From: Oscillospiraceae bacterium
GTDB taxonomy: Bacteria > Bacillota > Clostridia > Oscillospirales > Ruminococcaceae
Length of the DNA: 64,000 nt
Direction: 5' to 3'
Assembly (NCBI GenBank): GCA_020024285.1
Contig: JAHHTZ010000001.1
Span: 248,001 to 312,000 of the forward strand
Both the position numbers and the translations under genes were made by a program. The notes beneath the pieces were generated by a model that saw only the letters and a list, made by a program, of their open reading frames with translations, was not told where the DNA came from and did no database searches. Positions 1-8,316 of this stretch are shown in pieces (the stretch's first letter is position 1; every line of letters starts with the position of its first letter).

Positions 1-1034
1 TCCTGCTCGATGGTATAATCAAGCCGCCTTTGAAATTCGCGGCGCACCTCCAGCAGATTGGGGAACGCTGTGCGCAGGCGCTCCTGCATCTCAAACACGT
101 CAAGATCGGTGGGGTCCGTCAAAATAACGGTGACGTAATCGTCGCAGGCCTGTGCGAGGACCTCTTCCAGCAGACCCTTGAGGATACGCACCTCGCGAAG
201 GGGGGAAAGCGGCAGGACGCTTGTTTTGACATTCCCCTTCTCGGACAGCTCTACAAGGATGATCCCCTTTTGCTGCTGCGCTTCGCTGACGGAGCAGGCA
301 AGCGGCGTCCCGCAATAGCGGTAATATTCGCTGCCCACCTTCATCGGTTTGTGGATATGCCCCAGTGCTGCATAGTCGAACGGTTCCAGCACCTGCGCCG
401 ATACTTCATCGATGTTCCCCACCACACACAGCTCGGAGCCCATGCGCTCGATCTCGTCTGCGCTTTTCCCCTTCGGAAGATAAAACTGGTGGCTGACAAG
501 GACATTGCGCTTTGTAGTATCGATCGATTCGCGCGCGATGAGGCGCTCTATGGTGTCGGAGTAGGACAGGAGTGTCCCGTCCTCCTGCGTTCCCACCACC
601 ATCTTTGCCATGGAGGGCTTCACAAACGGTAGAAGGTAGAAATCCACGGTTCCGAATTCGTCCTGCATCGTCACCCGTTCGATGTGCTCCTGCGGCGTTC
701 TCGGAGGAAGCCCGATCATATAAAGATGCTGCCGGGAGAGCAGGCTGCGCAGGCAGTTGAGCCTTGGGGCGCTGTCGTGGTTGCCGCTGATCACCATGAC
801 CACTGCATCGGGCAGAGCACACATCAGCTCGGTGATGAACCAGTCAAAGAGCTCCACCGCTTCGGCAGAAGGGATCGCCTTGTCGTAGACATCGCCTGCA
901 ATGACGACTGCGTCGGGCTGCTCCTGCACGCCATAGCGCACGATTTCATTCAGAATATATTTTTGATCCTCCATAAGATCGCGATTGATCAGTTTTAATC
1001 CGATGTGCAAATCGGACAGATGAAAGAATTTCAC
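1..1034 (-). CDS. sbcD: Exonuclease SbcD, DNA double-strand break repair nuclease (3' end cut by window)
   Basis: Reading the minus strand from a GTG at 1034 gives 344 codons with no stop before the window edge, so the C-terminus is missing. The calcineurin-like phosphoesterase motifs are all visible: SDLHIG (Asp8, His10), GDVYD (Asp48), GNHD (Asn85-Asp87), a His at 182 and GHIH (His226, His228). These are the metal ligands of the SbcD/Mre11 nuclease. By family knowledge it pairs with the SbcC ATPase to trim hairpins and blocked DNA ends; sbcC would be expected just outside the window. The GTG start is chosen because GGGAGGAC lies just upstream and the protein then begins with the usual short strand leading into the first metal motif. 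Confidence 0.93.
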   Translation of the reverse strand, partial: MKFFHLSDLHIGLKLINRDLMEDQKYILNEIVRYGVQEQPDAVVIAGDVYDKAIPSAEAVELFDWFITELMCALPDAVVMVISGNHDSAPRLNCLRSLLSRQHLYMIGLPPRTPQEHIERVTMQDEFGTVDFYLLPFVKPSMAKMVVGTQEDGTLLSYSDTIERLIARESIDTTKRNVLVSHQFYLPKGKSADEIERMGSELCVVGNIDEVSAQVLEPFDYAALGHIHKPMKVGSEYYRYCGTPLACSVSEAQQQKGIILVELSEKGNVKTSVLPLSPLREVRILKGLLEEVLAQACDDYVTVILTDPTDLDVFEMQERLRTAFPNLLEVRREFQRRLDYTIEQ

Positions 1035-1107
1035 TTGCTTGTCCTCCCATGTTCTGTATCAGCTATACTACGATTATACTTCCTTGCGCCCCATCCTTCA
1101 AGCTCTG

Positions 1108-1212
1108 TCAGCGGTATCGTTTGGTGTAAGCGTGGTGTAAAAAAGGCAGAAGGCTCTGTGCGGCTGGCTGTTTTCCTGCTGTAAAGCGGGGATCTTCTTT
1201 ATTACCGTACAT
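1108..1212 (-). CDS. Possible 34-residue small protein
   Basis: A 34-codon frame starts at an ATG (1210-1212) preceded by a strong AGGAGGT seven bases upstream and ends at a TGA at 1108-1110. It sits upstream of sbcD on the same strand. The peptide is basic at its C-terminus and has no recognisable domain. The ribosome site is the only support; it could equally be a leader peptide or chance. Confidence 0.28.
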   Translation of the reverse strand: MYGNKEDPRFTAGKQPAAQSLLPFLHHAYTKRYR

Positions 1213-1479
1213 ACAAATGACCTCCTAAACATAAATTTCAAACTATACTATGTTCGGCGCTGTCTTTTGGTTCCGATCTTTTTTTGCGCTGTTCATAAGA
1301 ACATGGGCCCTGCACAAATAAGACCGGTGCGTCTGCCCCGCTTCCTCGCTGTGGAAGAGGCGGTATACTCTATCATAAGGAAAAACCCTGTCCAGAGTTC
1401 CTGTTTTTTGAGAAAAGTCAAAGAAAAATACTTTTGAATTTTGAGAATGCGGATTCGACAAAAAAATGGGCTTCAGGAT

Positions 1480-1508
1480 TTGTGCAGGGATTGCTTTCGT
1501 GCTATAAT
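1480..1508 (+). promoter_or_regulatory. Promoter of the DUF1275 gene
   Basis: TTGTGC at 1480-1485 and TATAAT at 1503-1508 are separated by 17 bases, with a TGC directly before the -10 box (extended -10). The gene's TTG start lies about 38 bases downstream of the -10. Confidence 0.7.
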
Positions 1509-1545
1509 AAGAACGATTTGAAACTTAACAAAAAGGGATGATCTG

Positions 1546-2331
1546 TTGATAACTCGAAACATACAAATGTCCGAATCCCTGTCGGTCGGTGCCATTCTTG
1601 CAGTGTCCGGCGGATTTTTTGATGTATATACCTACCTGTGCCGCGGCGGTGTGTTCGCCAATGCACAGACCGGCAACATCGTTTTGCTGGGGATGAAGCT
1701 GGCAGAGGGTCAGCTTCGTTCTGCAATGCATTACGTGCTCTCCATCATAGCCTTTGTGCTGGGAGTGATCGTGGCAGAGCGGGTCAAGCAGCATTACAAG
1801 CGGCGCGCCAGCCTTCTGTTTCATTGGAGGCAGATCGTGGTCCTTCAGGAAATTGTGCTGCTCGTTCTCATTGCCTTTTTGCCCCAAAGCTGGAACATGA
1901 TCGCAAACGTGATGATCTCCTTCATCTGCGCGATGCAGGTGGAAACCTTCCGCAAGGTGCGCGGGAGCACCTTTGCCACCACCATGTGCACAGGGAACCT
2001 GCGCTCCGGCACCGAGCATCTTGTGCTGTGGCTTTAAAGCGGAGACTGCGAATCTGCCATCAGAGCGCGCAACTACTGCTTCATCATCCTCTGCTTTATT
2101 CTGGGCGCGGTGCTGGGTGCTGTTTTTACCCACCTTCTCGAAGAGCGCGCCGTGCTTTTGACCTGTCTTTTGCTTTTCATCGTGTTTGTCATCATGTTTA
2201 TCGAGGAAGAACAGGAAGAGCGGGAAGAAGAGAAAGAACGAGAAGAAGGTTCGATATGTAAAAACCTCCGTCCAAAAACGGCAGAGCACACAGTGCTCTG
2301 CCGTTTTCTTATGCTGTCACATCATCAGTAA
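1546..2331 (+). pseudogene. DUF1275 (YoaK-type) membrane protein interrupted by an in-frame TAA
   Basis: The frame opens at TTG 1546, eight bases after AAAAGGG, and encodes a multi-spanning membrane protein of the DUF1275/YoaK family. The family's early 'GG.FD...Y' and 'TGN' motifs are visible. After 163 codons it meets TAA at 2035-2037. The same frame then runs on for about 60 family-like codons with two more hydrophobic segments (around 2075-2200), then an acidic/basic tail, and ends at 2331. Full-length relatives are about 220-240 residues, so the stop removes the last membrane segments. The open frame also runs through the terminator at 2279-2310, so the original end was probably nearer 2260. 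DUF1275 function is unknown. A recent nonsense mutation or a sequencing error would both fit. Confidence 0.72.
2276..2310 (+). terminator. Rho-independent terminator after the DUF1275 gene
   Basis: CGGCAGAGCAC (2279-2289) and its exact complement (2293-2303) enclose a 3-base loop and are followed by TTTTCTT. A-rich sequence before the stem would let it also serve the convergent methyltransferase. Confidence 0.8.
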
Positions 2332-2335
2332 AAAA

Positions 2336-2953
2336 TCAGCGCCCCAGGGAAAGGACACCTGCGCAATAGGAAACTTGTTCAAATTCCATGTTCGCCAAGG
2401 CTTCTTTGAGCTCGTCATAGACAAAGTAGATTTCATCGTCGTCCCACTGCTCGCCGGTCTGCATCCTGCATTCCTCTAACATAGCGCGTGTCTTAAATGC
2501 AACATCGCCAATATAGATCGCTCCCCCATCCCAAAGCAGGGACAGCAGGTTTTTGAGAAACGGGATTTTCTGCTCGTCCGTCAGATGGTGCAGCGAATAG
2601 GTCGCAATGATGGCATCGTATTTTCTGTGCGTCAGCTCCTCTGCCAAGCCCTGCGAAAAATCGCCCTGATACAGCTTTGCATCCGGCATTTTTTCCTGTG
2701 CCAGCTCGATCATTCTAAAAGAAAAATCCTGTCCGAAGATCGTGCAGCCCTTTTCATAGAGCTTTGATGAAAGGACTGCTGTGCCAAAGCCAAGATCCAA
2801 TACCGTTTTCCCCGGATGCGATAATACCTCGTTGTATATTCGGTTGAGCACCAGCCGATATCCGGCAAAAGGATAGGTGTTGTTTTCATCGGACAGCCCA
2901 ACGCTTTTGTCGTAGCCGTCTGCCCATAGATCAAATCCCGTGTTGTTTAACAC
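2336..2953 (-). CDS. Class I SAM-dependent methyltransferase
   Basis: This 205-residue protein has a Rossmann-type SAM site: motif I VLDLGFGT at about residues 51-58, an acidic residue after strand 2 (FGQD), and a methyltransferase-11-like core with 'YDAIIATYSLHHL'. The start is a GTG at 2953 preceded by GGAGG with a seven-base spacer. Longer frames to 3016 have no ribosome site. The substrate cannot be read from the sequence; it belongs to the broad YjhP/UbiE-like small-molecule group. It is convergent with the DUF1275 gene and divergent from the GntR operon, so it is probably a single-gene unit. Confidence 0.8.
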   Translation of the reverse strand: MLNNTGFDLWADGYDKSVGLSDENNTYPFAGYRLVLNRIYNEVLSHPGKTVLDLGFGTAVLSSKLYEKGCTIFGQDFSFRMIELAQEKMPDAKLYQGDFSQGLAEELTHRKYDAIIATYSLHHLTDEQKIPFLKNLLSLLWDGGAIYIGDVAFKTRAMLEECRMQTGEQWDDDEIYFVYDELKEALANMEFEQVSYCAGVLSLGR

Positions 2954-3100
2954 GATGTTCCCTCCTATACCATACCCCAGTGCAGCAAATGCAGCGGGGA
3001 CAGTGCATTTGACCATATTATACCGAAGGTCTTTCGAATGGTCAAGCAGATCAATCGCGCAAGCCTTTCGGCTCCTGTGCCCTGACGCAAAGATTCCTGC

Positions 3101-3129
3101 TTGACAACGGCTCCAACAGAGTATATACT
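3101..3129 (+). promoter_or_regulatory. Promoter of the GntR-ABC operon
   Basis: A consensus TTGACA (3101-3106) lies 17 bases before TATACT (3124-3129). The -10 box lies inside the left arm of the palindrome at 3121-3157. Confidence 0.88.
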
Positions 3130-3157
3130 GTGTATACCATATATAAACAGTATATAC
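3121..3157. promoter_or_regulatory. Palindromic operator, probably bound by the GntR(YtrA) repressor
   Basis: GTATATACTGT (3121-3131) and its exact complement ACAGTATATAC (3147-3157) are separated by 15 bases. The left arm covers the -10 box and the right arm lies 14 bases before the gntR start. YtrA-type regulators commonly repress their own ABC operon through such TATAC-rich inverted repeats; binding here is an inference. Confidence 0.75.
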
Positions 3158-3171
3158 TTAGGAGAAGCGCC

Positions 3172-3546
3172 ATGGAAATCATCATCAGCAACGCAAATAA
3201 CCAGCCGATTTATGAGCAGATCTATATCCAGATCAAAACGCTCATTATCGCAGGAAAGCTGCAGGAAGGGGAGCTTCTCCCTTCCATCCGCAGCCTTGCA
3301 AAGGATCTGCGCATCAGCGTCATCACCACAAAACGAGCCTATGACGAGCTGGAAAAAGACGGCTACATCTATTCCGCAGCCGGAAAGGGCTCTTATGTTG
3401 CAAAAAAGAACACACAGATCCTAAGGGAAGCAAATCTCAAAGAAATCGAGGAGCATATTCGGACGATTTTTCAGCTTGCACAGGGCTGCAATCTCAAAAC
3501 GGATGACATCCTTGATATGGTAAAAATAATCTCAGAGGAGGAATAA
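3172..3546 (+). CDS. GntR family regulator, YtrA subfamily
   Basis: The 124-residue protein has an N-terminal GntR winged helix (residues about 11-77, 'PIYEQI', 'LPSIRSLAKDL', 'TTKRAYDEL', 'GSYV') and a short C-terminal helix pair with no ligand domain. This is the hallmark of the YtrA subfamily, which controls adjacent ABC transporters in response to antibiotics or cell-envelope stress. The ATG at 3172 follows AGGAG; earlier starts lie inside the operator. The next gene begins one base after the stop codon, so the regulator and transporter are one transcript. Confidence 0.9.
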   Translation: MEIIISNANNQPIYEQIYIQIKTLIIAGKLQEGELLPSIRSLAKDLRISVITTKRAYDELEKDGYIYSAAGKGSYVAKKNTQILREANLKEIEEHIRTIFQLAQGCNLKTDDILDMVKIISEEE

Positions 3547-3547
3547 A

Positions 3548-4393
3548 ATGAACGCAATCGAAGTGAATGATGTAACGAAGGTCTATTCTGACTTTACGTT
3601 GGATCACATCAGTTTTACCGTGCCAAACGGCACGATCATGGGACTTGTCGGGGAAAACGGTGCCGGAAAAAGCACCACAATCAAGCTGATTATGGATGCC
3701 GTCAAGCCGGACAGCGGCTCTGTGTCGGTGTTCGGAATGTCCAATCAGGAAAAGGACTTCACCCAGCTCAAGCAGGAGATCGGTGTCGTGCTGGACGAAG
3801 CATATTTTCCACAGGTCCTGAATGCCAACGATTTGAATTCTATTCTGAAAGATACCTATACAAATTGGGATCAGCCGCTTTTTGAGGGGTATCTCCAAAA
3901 ATTCCATCTTCCGATGGATAAAACGATCAAAGAATATTCGCGTGGGATGAAGATGAAGCTCGCCATCGCAGCGGCACTTTCCCACCACCCCAAGCTGCTC
4001 ATCCTCGACGAAGCAACCAGCGGACTCGACCCTATGGTGCGCGACGAAATCCTCGATGTCTTCAACGATTTTACCCGTGAAGAGGAGCACTCCATCCTCT
4101 TATCCTCTCATATCATCAGCGATTTAGAGAAAATCTGCGACTACATCACGTTTCTTCACAAGGGTAAATTGGTGCTTTGTGAGGAAAAGGATGTGCTGCT
4201 TGAGAAATATGCGGTCGTAAAGCTCGCCGGGGACGACCTTGAGGCACTGCCGGAGGAAGCCGTTATTCGAAAGAAGAAAACAAGCTACGGATACGATGCG
4301 TTGGTTATACGGGAGCTTATAAACCGGCTGTTCCCACAGGAACGAACCACGCTTGAGGATATTATCTTGTTCCTTGCAAAGGAGGGCGATTAA
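3548..4393 (+). CDS. ABC transporter ATP-binding protein (YtrB/BcrA-like)
   Basis: This 281-residue protein has a complete nucleotide-binding domain: Walker A GENGAGKST (35-43), a signature with the variant core SRGMK (131-135) in place of LSGGQ, and Walker B LLILDEA (150-156) with catalytic Glu155. The last 80 residues form the variable C-terminal extension common in bacitracin-type exporters. It would power the permease that begins on the very next base (4394). The GntR(YtrA) neighbour suggests induction by a membrane-active compound; the substrate is not readable. Confidence 0.9.
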   Translation: MNAIEVNDVTKVYSDFTLDHISFTVPNGTIMGLVGENGAGKSTTIKLIMDAVKPDSGSVSVFGMSNQEKDFTQLKQEIGVVLDEAYFPQVLNANDLNSILKDTYTNWDQPLFEGYLQKFHLPMDKTIKEYSRGMKMKLAIAAALSHHPKLLILDEATSGLDPMVRDEILDVFNDFTREEEHSILLSSHIISDLEKICDYITFLHKGKLVLCEEKDVLLEKYAVVKLAGDDLEALPEEAVIRKKKTSYGYDALVIRELINRLFPQERTTLEDIILFLAKEGD

Positions 4394-4987
4394 ATGAAAG
4401 GGTTACTGCGAAAGGATTTTCTTGTGATTGCAAAACAGATGAAGCTGTATTTGCTGCTGATCCCTATTATGGCAATCGTGGGCGGCGGATCCATGGCTTC
4501 CATTGCGATCCTGCTGGGAGCGATGCTTCCCATGATAGCGATGGCTTATGATGAACAGTCGAAGTGGAATGAGCTTGCTGTGATGATGCCCTATTCAAAG
4601 AAAAGCATCGTTCTGAGCAAATATGTGCTCGGCTATCTCTGTATGGCAGGTACTGCCCTCCTGTTTGCAGCAGCACAGCTTCTCGCCGCTGTGATTTTAC
4701 ATATAAATCTTGATGAAAGCCTCTCCCTCGTCTCGTTTTCTGTCATCGGCAGCCTTTTGCTGATTGCCGTGAATATGCCCATTATGTTTCAGTTTGGCTC
4801 GCAGAAGGGCAGGTTTGTTTTTATTGCCTTTATGGGGCTTGTCGTTGCAGCAGGAGGAATTGTTCGGAATGCTGTTCCCGAAGTTTCGCCACACCTTGCT
4901 GATATGATCCCGCTCCTTGCGTTTGCGGCAGCTTTGATTTTGAATGCTGTTTCTGTTTTTATTTCCCTGCATCTCAAACAGGCTTGA
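4394..4987 (+). CDS. ABC-2 type permease subunit
   Basis: This 197-residue, very hydrophobic protein has about six membrane segments (for example around residues 18-50, 77-100, 112-132, 136-158, 170-190). A short cytoplasmic N-terminus is followed by the ABC-2 loop 'YDEQSKWNELAVMMPYSKK'. Length and layout match the small permeases of YtrCD/Bcr-like exporters and the 'ABC-2 transporter permease' family of Firmicutes. It abuts the ATPase gene with no gap, so the two are translationally coupled, and is followed by a strong terminator that ends the operon. Confidence 0.85.
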   Translation: MKGLLRKDFLVIAKQMKLYLLLIPIMAIVGGGSMASIAILLGAMLPMIAMAYDEQSKWNELAVMMPYSKKSIVLSKYVLGYLCMAGTALLFAAAQLLAAVILHINLDESLSLVSFSVIGSLLLIAVNMPIMFQFGSQKGRFVFIAFMGLVVAAGGIVRNAVPEVSPHLADMIPLLAFAAALILNAVSVFISLHLKQA

Positions 4988-5035
4988 TCGATGCGCTATG
5001 TATAGGGTGCTGCAGCGTCGCTCTCCCCGATAGAA

Positions 5036-5081
5036 AAAAGAACCGTATCACGGACGGAACGTCCGTGATACGGTTCTTTTA
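5036..5081 (+). terminator. Terminator of the GntR-ABC operon
   Basis: AACCGTATCACGGAC (5041-5055) pairs perfectly with 5061-5075 around a 5-base loop and is followed by CTTTT. Flanking A-rich and T-rich runs make it usable from both strands, so it may also end the glycosyltransferase transcript. Confidence 0.9.
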
Positions 5082-5129
5082 TAATACTCCTTCGATTGGG
5101 TTTTGAGCCGAATCAGCAGCATATTGGGA

Positions 5130-6398
5130 TCATTGCAGCTCTTCGATGGATTTTGAAACGGTATGTGCAATCGGCTTCCACTCGACCTTGCGGAACAGTG
5201 CTACAATCGCAATCGGTACATAGGTGAAAATAAAGATCGGGAAGGTGAAGACATAGAGGATCTTTTTGATCGGTCTTGCGTTGATCTTTTTCCATTCTGT
5301 GATGGTAGTAAGCAGTCCCAGTGCAAAGAGAAGGAAGTAGAAGTTAAAGCACGATGCACAGATGGCGTTGATCGTTGCGGATACGACGCCGACGTTGTGC
5401 TTTACATCGATGACTGCCAGAAGCAGCGCGCAGCTGTTGACAACGACAGAGGAGATGGAAACCAGCAGCGCCGGAGAGATCGTCATGAACATATCAAAGC
5501 AGGAGAAGCTGTGCTTACAGACCATATTTTTTGCAAGCAGCTTGCCGTACTTTTCAAACACCTGATAAAATCCCTTCGACCAGCGCAGGCGCTGATCCCA
5601 TGACTGGTGGAAGGTGATTGGCTGTTCGTCGTAGAACATCGCTTCCGGGCAGTAGGCGATGCGCTCGCTTTTGGATGCACAGTCGATGGAAAACTCGATG
5701 TCCTCGGTCAGCAGGTGGAAGTGCCAGCCGTTGTTCTCGCGGATGAGGGAGCTTGCCACAAGGAAGCCGGTACCCGATACGGTACAGTTGGTGCCAAGGC
5801 ACATGCGCGGCGCATTGAGGTAGCGCGCTTCCCGCAAAAACCACAGGGCACAGCCGGCAGAGATCCAGTTGGTGTCGTAGTTTTTGGAGTTGCGATAGCT
5901 TGTGATGACACGATAGCCCTGATCGAACACGTCGTTCATCTTTGCAACATAATCGGGACAGAGCAGATTGTCTGCATCGAAGATCAGATAGCCCTCGTAG
6001 CGGTCGGGGTAATCGTCCTCCAGCTTGTGGAACACATAGTTGAGCGCATAGCCCTTGCCCACCTGCTGGCGGTTCTGACGCTCGTAGACGATGGCGCCCG
6101 CCTGACGTGCGATCTGCGCTGTATCGTCGGTGCAGTTATCTGCAACGACAAAAACATCGAGAAGGTCCTTCGGATATTTTTGCAGCTTTACGCTGCGCAC
6201 CAGCTGCCCGATGACAGCGCTTTCGTTTCGCGCACATACGATGACGGCAAAGCGATGGTAGCGCTTTGCCTGAGGGATGCGCATTTTTTTGCGTCTGGTG
6301 TGGTAGAGCTCAACTGCCACATAAGCAATCTGGTAAGAATACAGCAGGGTGAAGAGCACAAAAATGGTTGCGTTGAATCCGTTAATAAAATCTAACAC
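5130..6398 (-). CDS. Membrane-bound family 2 glycosyltransferase
   Basis: This 422-residue protein begins with a membrane helix (about 8-30). Its GT-A catalytic domain shows DAD (141-143, metal and UDP-sugar binding), TED (231-233, general base) and QRLRW (269-273). At least three membrane helices follow (around 300-325, 345-365, 378-398). The D,D,D,QxxRW set is typical of processive polysaccharide synthases and poly-GlcNAc or hyaluronan-like enzymes, although single-transfer relatives exist. No export or chain-modifying genes flank it, so product and role (extracellular glycan or glycolipid) are open. Start chosen at the ATG preceded by GAAAGGAA. Confidence 0.85.
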   Translation of the reverse strand: MLDFINGFNATIFVLFTLLYSYQIAYVAVELYHTRRKKMRIPQAKRYHRFAVIVCARNESAVIGQLVRSVKLQKYPKDLLDVFVVADNCTDDTAQIARQAGAIVYERQNRQQVGKGYALNYVFHKLEDDYPDRYEGYLIFDADNLLCPDYVAKMNDVFDQGYRVITSYRNSKNYDTNWISAGCALWFLREARYLNAPRMCLGTNCTVSGTGFLVASSLIRENNGWHFHLLTEDIEFSIDCASKSERIAYCPEAMFYDEQPITFHQSWDQRLRWSKGFYQVFEKYGKLLAKNMVCKHSFSCFDMFMTISPALLVSISSVVVNSCALLLAVIDVKHNVGVVSATINAICASCFNFYFLLFALGLLTTITEWKKINARPIKKILYVFTFPIFIFTYVPIAIVALFRKVEWKPIAHTVSKSIEELQ

Positions 6399-6832
6399 GG
6401 TTAAAATTCCTTTCTTTCTTCTGCAAGATTTGCAGAGCTGCGGGATGCCACAGAGGTTTATCTGTCAAAGGATGATTTTTTGAGGTATGGGACAACATAC
6501 TCCATCGACCACAATTATACCAAATATAATATGAAGTTTTTGTGAATAATCGTTCAATCTCTGTTTAATAATTGCAGAGAGATTTCAAAAAATTGTAGTG
6601 ACAATGCACAACATTGCACAAATTTGGAAGATTTCCTGAAATAAATAACAATAAATTTTCCCGATGCATCATATTTTTGTGTATTTCTCTTGTGCGCCTT
6701 TTTCTCTCCCCGATCGCGCTGTGCTGAAAAAATTAGTGGATTTTTTTCCTTTTTTACGCTATAATAAGTAAACGAACTTCGTACCCTGTGCATCTGCACG
6801 GCCGGTATACGGAGGGAAGGAGGACTTCATTT
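6399..6832. other. Intergenic stretch between the divergent glycosyltransferase and zinc/membrane protein genes
   Basis: This AT-rich stretch contains a minus-strand TATAAT-like box near 6515 and a plus-strand TATAAT at 6760-6765. An inverted repeat (AATCTCTG at 6556-6563 with CAGAGAGATT downstream) and a short direct repeat of TTGCACAA-like sequence near 6605-6620 are visible. No gene is evident. Confidence 0.5.
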
Positions 6833-7789
6833 ATGAATTATCAAGGCGTACCATGCCCCATCTGCGGCAAGGAGCTTTCTGAAAAAGACGATATCGTGGT
6901 TTGTCCCGATTGCGGCGCGCCATACCACCGCGCATGCTATCTGAGTACGGGACACTGTGTGATGGAAGATCTGCATCGGCAGCACAAGGACTGGGAAAAC
7001 CCCAACGACGTGAAGGCGCGCTCGGTAACGCGCGAAACCGTCATCATCTGCCCTGTCTGCGGTCAGCCGAATCCGGCAGAAAATACGACGTGTGAGCAGT
7101 GCGGACAGGTTTTTTCCAATATGGACCCGGAGCAATCCGGTCCCAACAGCGACGACCCGCGCGCGCAGGCGTATCAGGCGCTTTTCGAGCAGATCGATCC
7201 TGACTCGACCGTCAAGGACGTTCCGGTGCGGGAGATCATCTGGTTCACGCAGAACAACTACCTTTATTTTGTGCGTCTGTTTAAGCTGCTGTCTGCACGC
7301 GCATCCTCGGTTGTGTTTAACTGGTCGGCGTTCTGCTTTGGCTCGCTGTACTTTTTCTACCGCAAGATGCACCGCTATGGCATCATGGTTTTGCTTGCAA
7401 TGTTTGCAGCGCGCATCCCGAGCTTTGTCCTTGCCTACCACCTCGCCCCGCAGGTGATCGCAAATCCGGCGCTGATGCACACCTTCGCCTTCGATACCAC
7501 CGGACTGGAGACCCTGCTTTCCATCGCGACCCTGTGCAGTTATATTCCTTTTATAGTACACATTATCTGTGGCTTCAATGCCAACCGGCTCTACTATCAG
7601 CACGCCATGAGCAGCATCCGCAAAATTCATCAGGAGGTGCCAAACCAGTCCTCAAGCGAGCTTGAGCATCTCATCACACGGCGCGGCGGAGTCAGCCCTG
7701 TGGCAGTATGCTTTGCAATGCTGGGGCTTGTTGCCTGCCTTGTCCTGATTTCTCTGCTCATTTCCCTGAAGATCATGATGGGTGCCTGA
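6833..7789 (+). CDS. RING-like zinc finger and zinc-ribbon protein with C-terminal DUF2628-like membrane domain
   Basis: The 318-residue protein opens with a Cys-rich finger (Cys8, Cys11, Cys24, Cys27, His32, Cys35, His41, Cys42), a spacing like RING/PHD treble-clef folds. A second zinc ribbon follows (Cys73, Cys76, Cys87, Cys90). Residues about 140-230 and 280-310 contain membrane helices, including an amphipathic 'FxxSAFCFGSLYFFYRKM' stretch typical of DUF2628. Similar proteins are found in many Clostridia and are often named 'RING finger protein'; no function is established. The ATG at 6833 follows GGAGGGAAGGAGG. A promoter-like TATAAT lies at 6760-6765. It appears to be a single-gene unit. 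Confidence 0.75.
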   Translation: MNYQGVPCPICGKELSEKDDIVVCPDCGAPYHRACYLSTGHCVMEDLHRQHKDWENPNDVKARSVTRETVIICPVCGQPNPAENTTCEQCGQVFSNMDPEQSGPNSDDPRAQAYQALFEQIDPDSTVKDVPVREIIWFTQNNYLYFVRLFKLLSARASSVVFNWSAFCFGSLYFFYRKMHRYGIMVLLAMFAARIPSFVLAYHLAPQVIANPALMHTFAFDTTGLETLLSIATLCSYIPFIVHIICGFNANRLYYQHAMSSIRKIHQEVPNQSSSELEHLITRRGGVSPVAVCFAMLGLVACLVLISLLISLKIMMGA

Positions 7790-7793
7790 TCCT

Positions 7794-7832
7794 TTCGCCC
7801 TTTTTCGCTTTGGAAAGGGGCGTTTTGTTATA
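7794..7832 (+). terminator. Probable terminator after the zinc/membrane protein gene
   Basis: CGCCCTTTT pairs imperfectly with AAAGGGGCG and is followed by TTTTGTT. Confidence 0.5.
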
Positions 7833-7892
7833 AATGACAGTTCTTTTTGTGTTTTGGGTCCCTTTTTCTTACAGAAATTGCTGGATTTGCGG

Positions 7893-7921
7893 TTGACAAA
7901 TAAGAGAAAACATAGTATCAT
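7893..7921 (+). promoter_or_regulatory. Promoter of rpsF-ssb-rpsR
   Basis: TTGACA at 7893-7898 and TATCAT at 7916-7921 are 17 bases apart. The resulting leader is about 75 bases. Confidence 0.8.
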
Positions 7922-7928
7922 TTTTAAT

Positions 7929-7949
7929 GTTATCGCTTTGTGCGGTAAC
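7929..7949 (+). promoter_or_regulatory. Leader hairpin before rpsF, possible S6:S18 autoregulatory site
   Basis: GTTATCGC (7929-7936) pairs with GCGGTAAC (7942-7949) with one G-U pair and a 5-base loop. Many bacteria regulate rpsF operons through a leader structure that binds the S6:S18 complex. I cannot confirm the consensus bulge here, so this is only a suggestion. Confidence 0.35.
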
Positions 7950-8003
7950 TCCTTGCTCCACTCAAACGAGTCGAGCCTAATGTCCAAAAGGAGGTGCTTT
8001 AAA

Positions 8004-8300
8004 ATGGCTAAATTGAACGAAAAATACGAGACCATCATGATCCTCAACACCAAACGTACCGAGGAAGAACTCAAAGCTCTGGTTGAAAAATTCACCAGCC
8101 TGATTTCTGCAAACGGTACTCTTGAGTCTGTGGAAGAATGGGGTAAACGTAAACTCGCTTACGAGATCGAGGACGAGTCCGAAGGTTACTATGTATACGC
8201 TACCTTCAACTGCGCTCCTGATTTCCCTGCAGAGCTTGACCGTGTGTACAAAATCACCGACGGCGTTCTCCGCACCCTGATCGTAACAAGAGAGAACTAA
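8004..8300 (+). CDS. rpsF: 30S ribosomal protein S6
   Basis: This 98-residue protein matches S6 across its length: the N-terminal 'KYETIMIL' strand, the central 'GKRKLAYEI' segment and the 'VLRTLIV' C-terminal strand. S6 forms a heterodimer with S18 on the platform of the small subunit. The ATG at 8004 has a full AAAGGAGGTG site. A longer frame to 7782 crosses the promoter and is rejected. It is first in the conserved rpsF-ssb-rpsR operon, with ssb beginning 16 bases after the stop. Confidence 0.97.
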   Translation: MAKLNEKYETIMILNTKRTEEELKALVEKFTSLISANGTLESVEEWGKRKLAYEIEDESEGYYVYATFNCAPDFPAELDRVYKITDGVLRTLIVTREN

Positions 8301-8316
8301 TTAAGGGGGCATTTTT

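Larger units (their letters stand above)
1035..1545. other. Intergenic stretch between sbcD and the DUF1275 gene
   Basis: Apart from the possible 34-residue frame and the promoter at 1480-1508, I see no gene, RNA or clear repeat in these 511 bases. The sequence is AT-rich towards 1400-1545. Confidence 0.5.
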
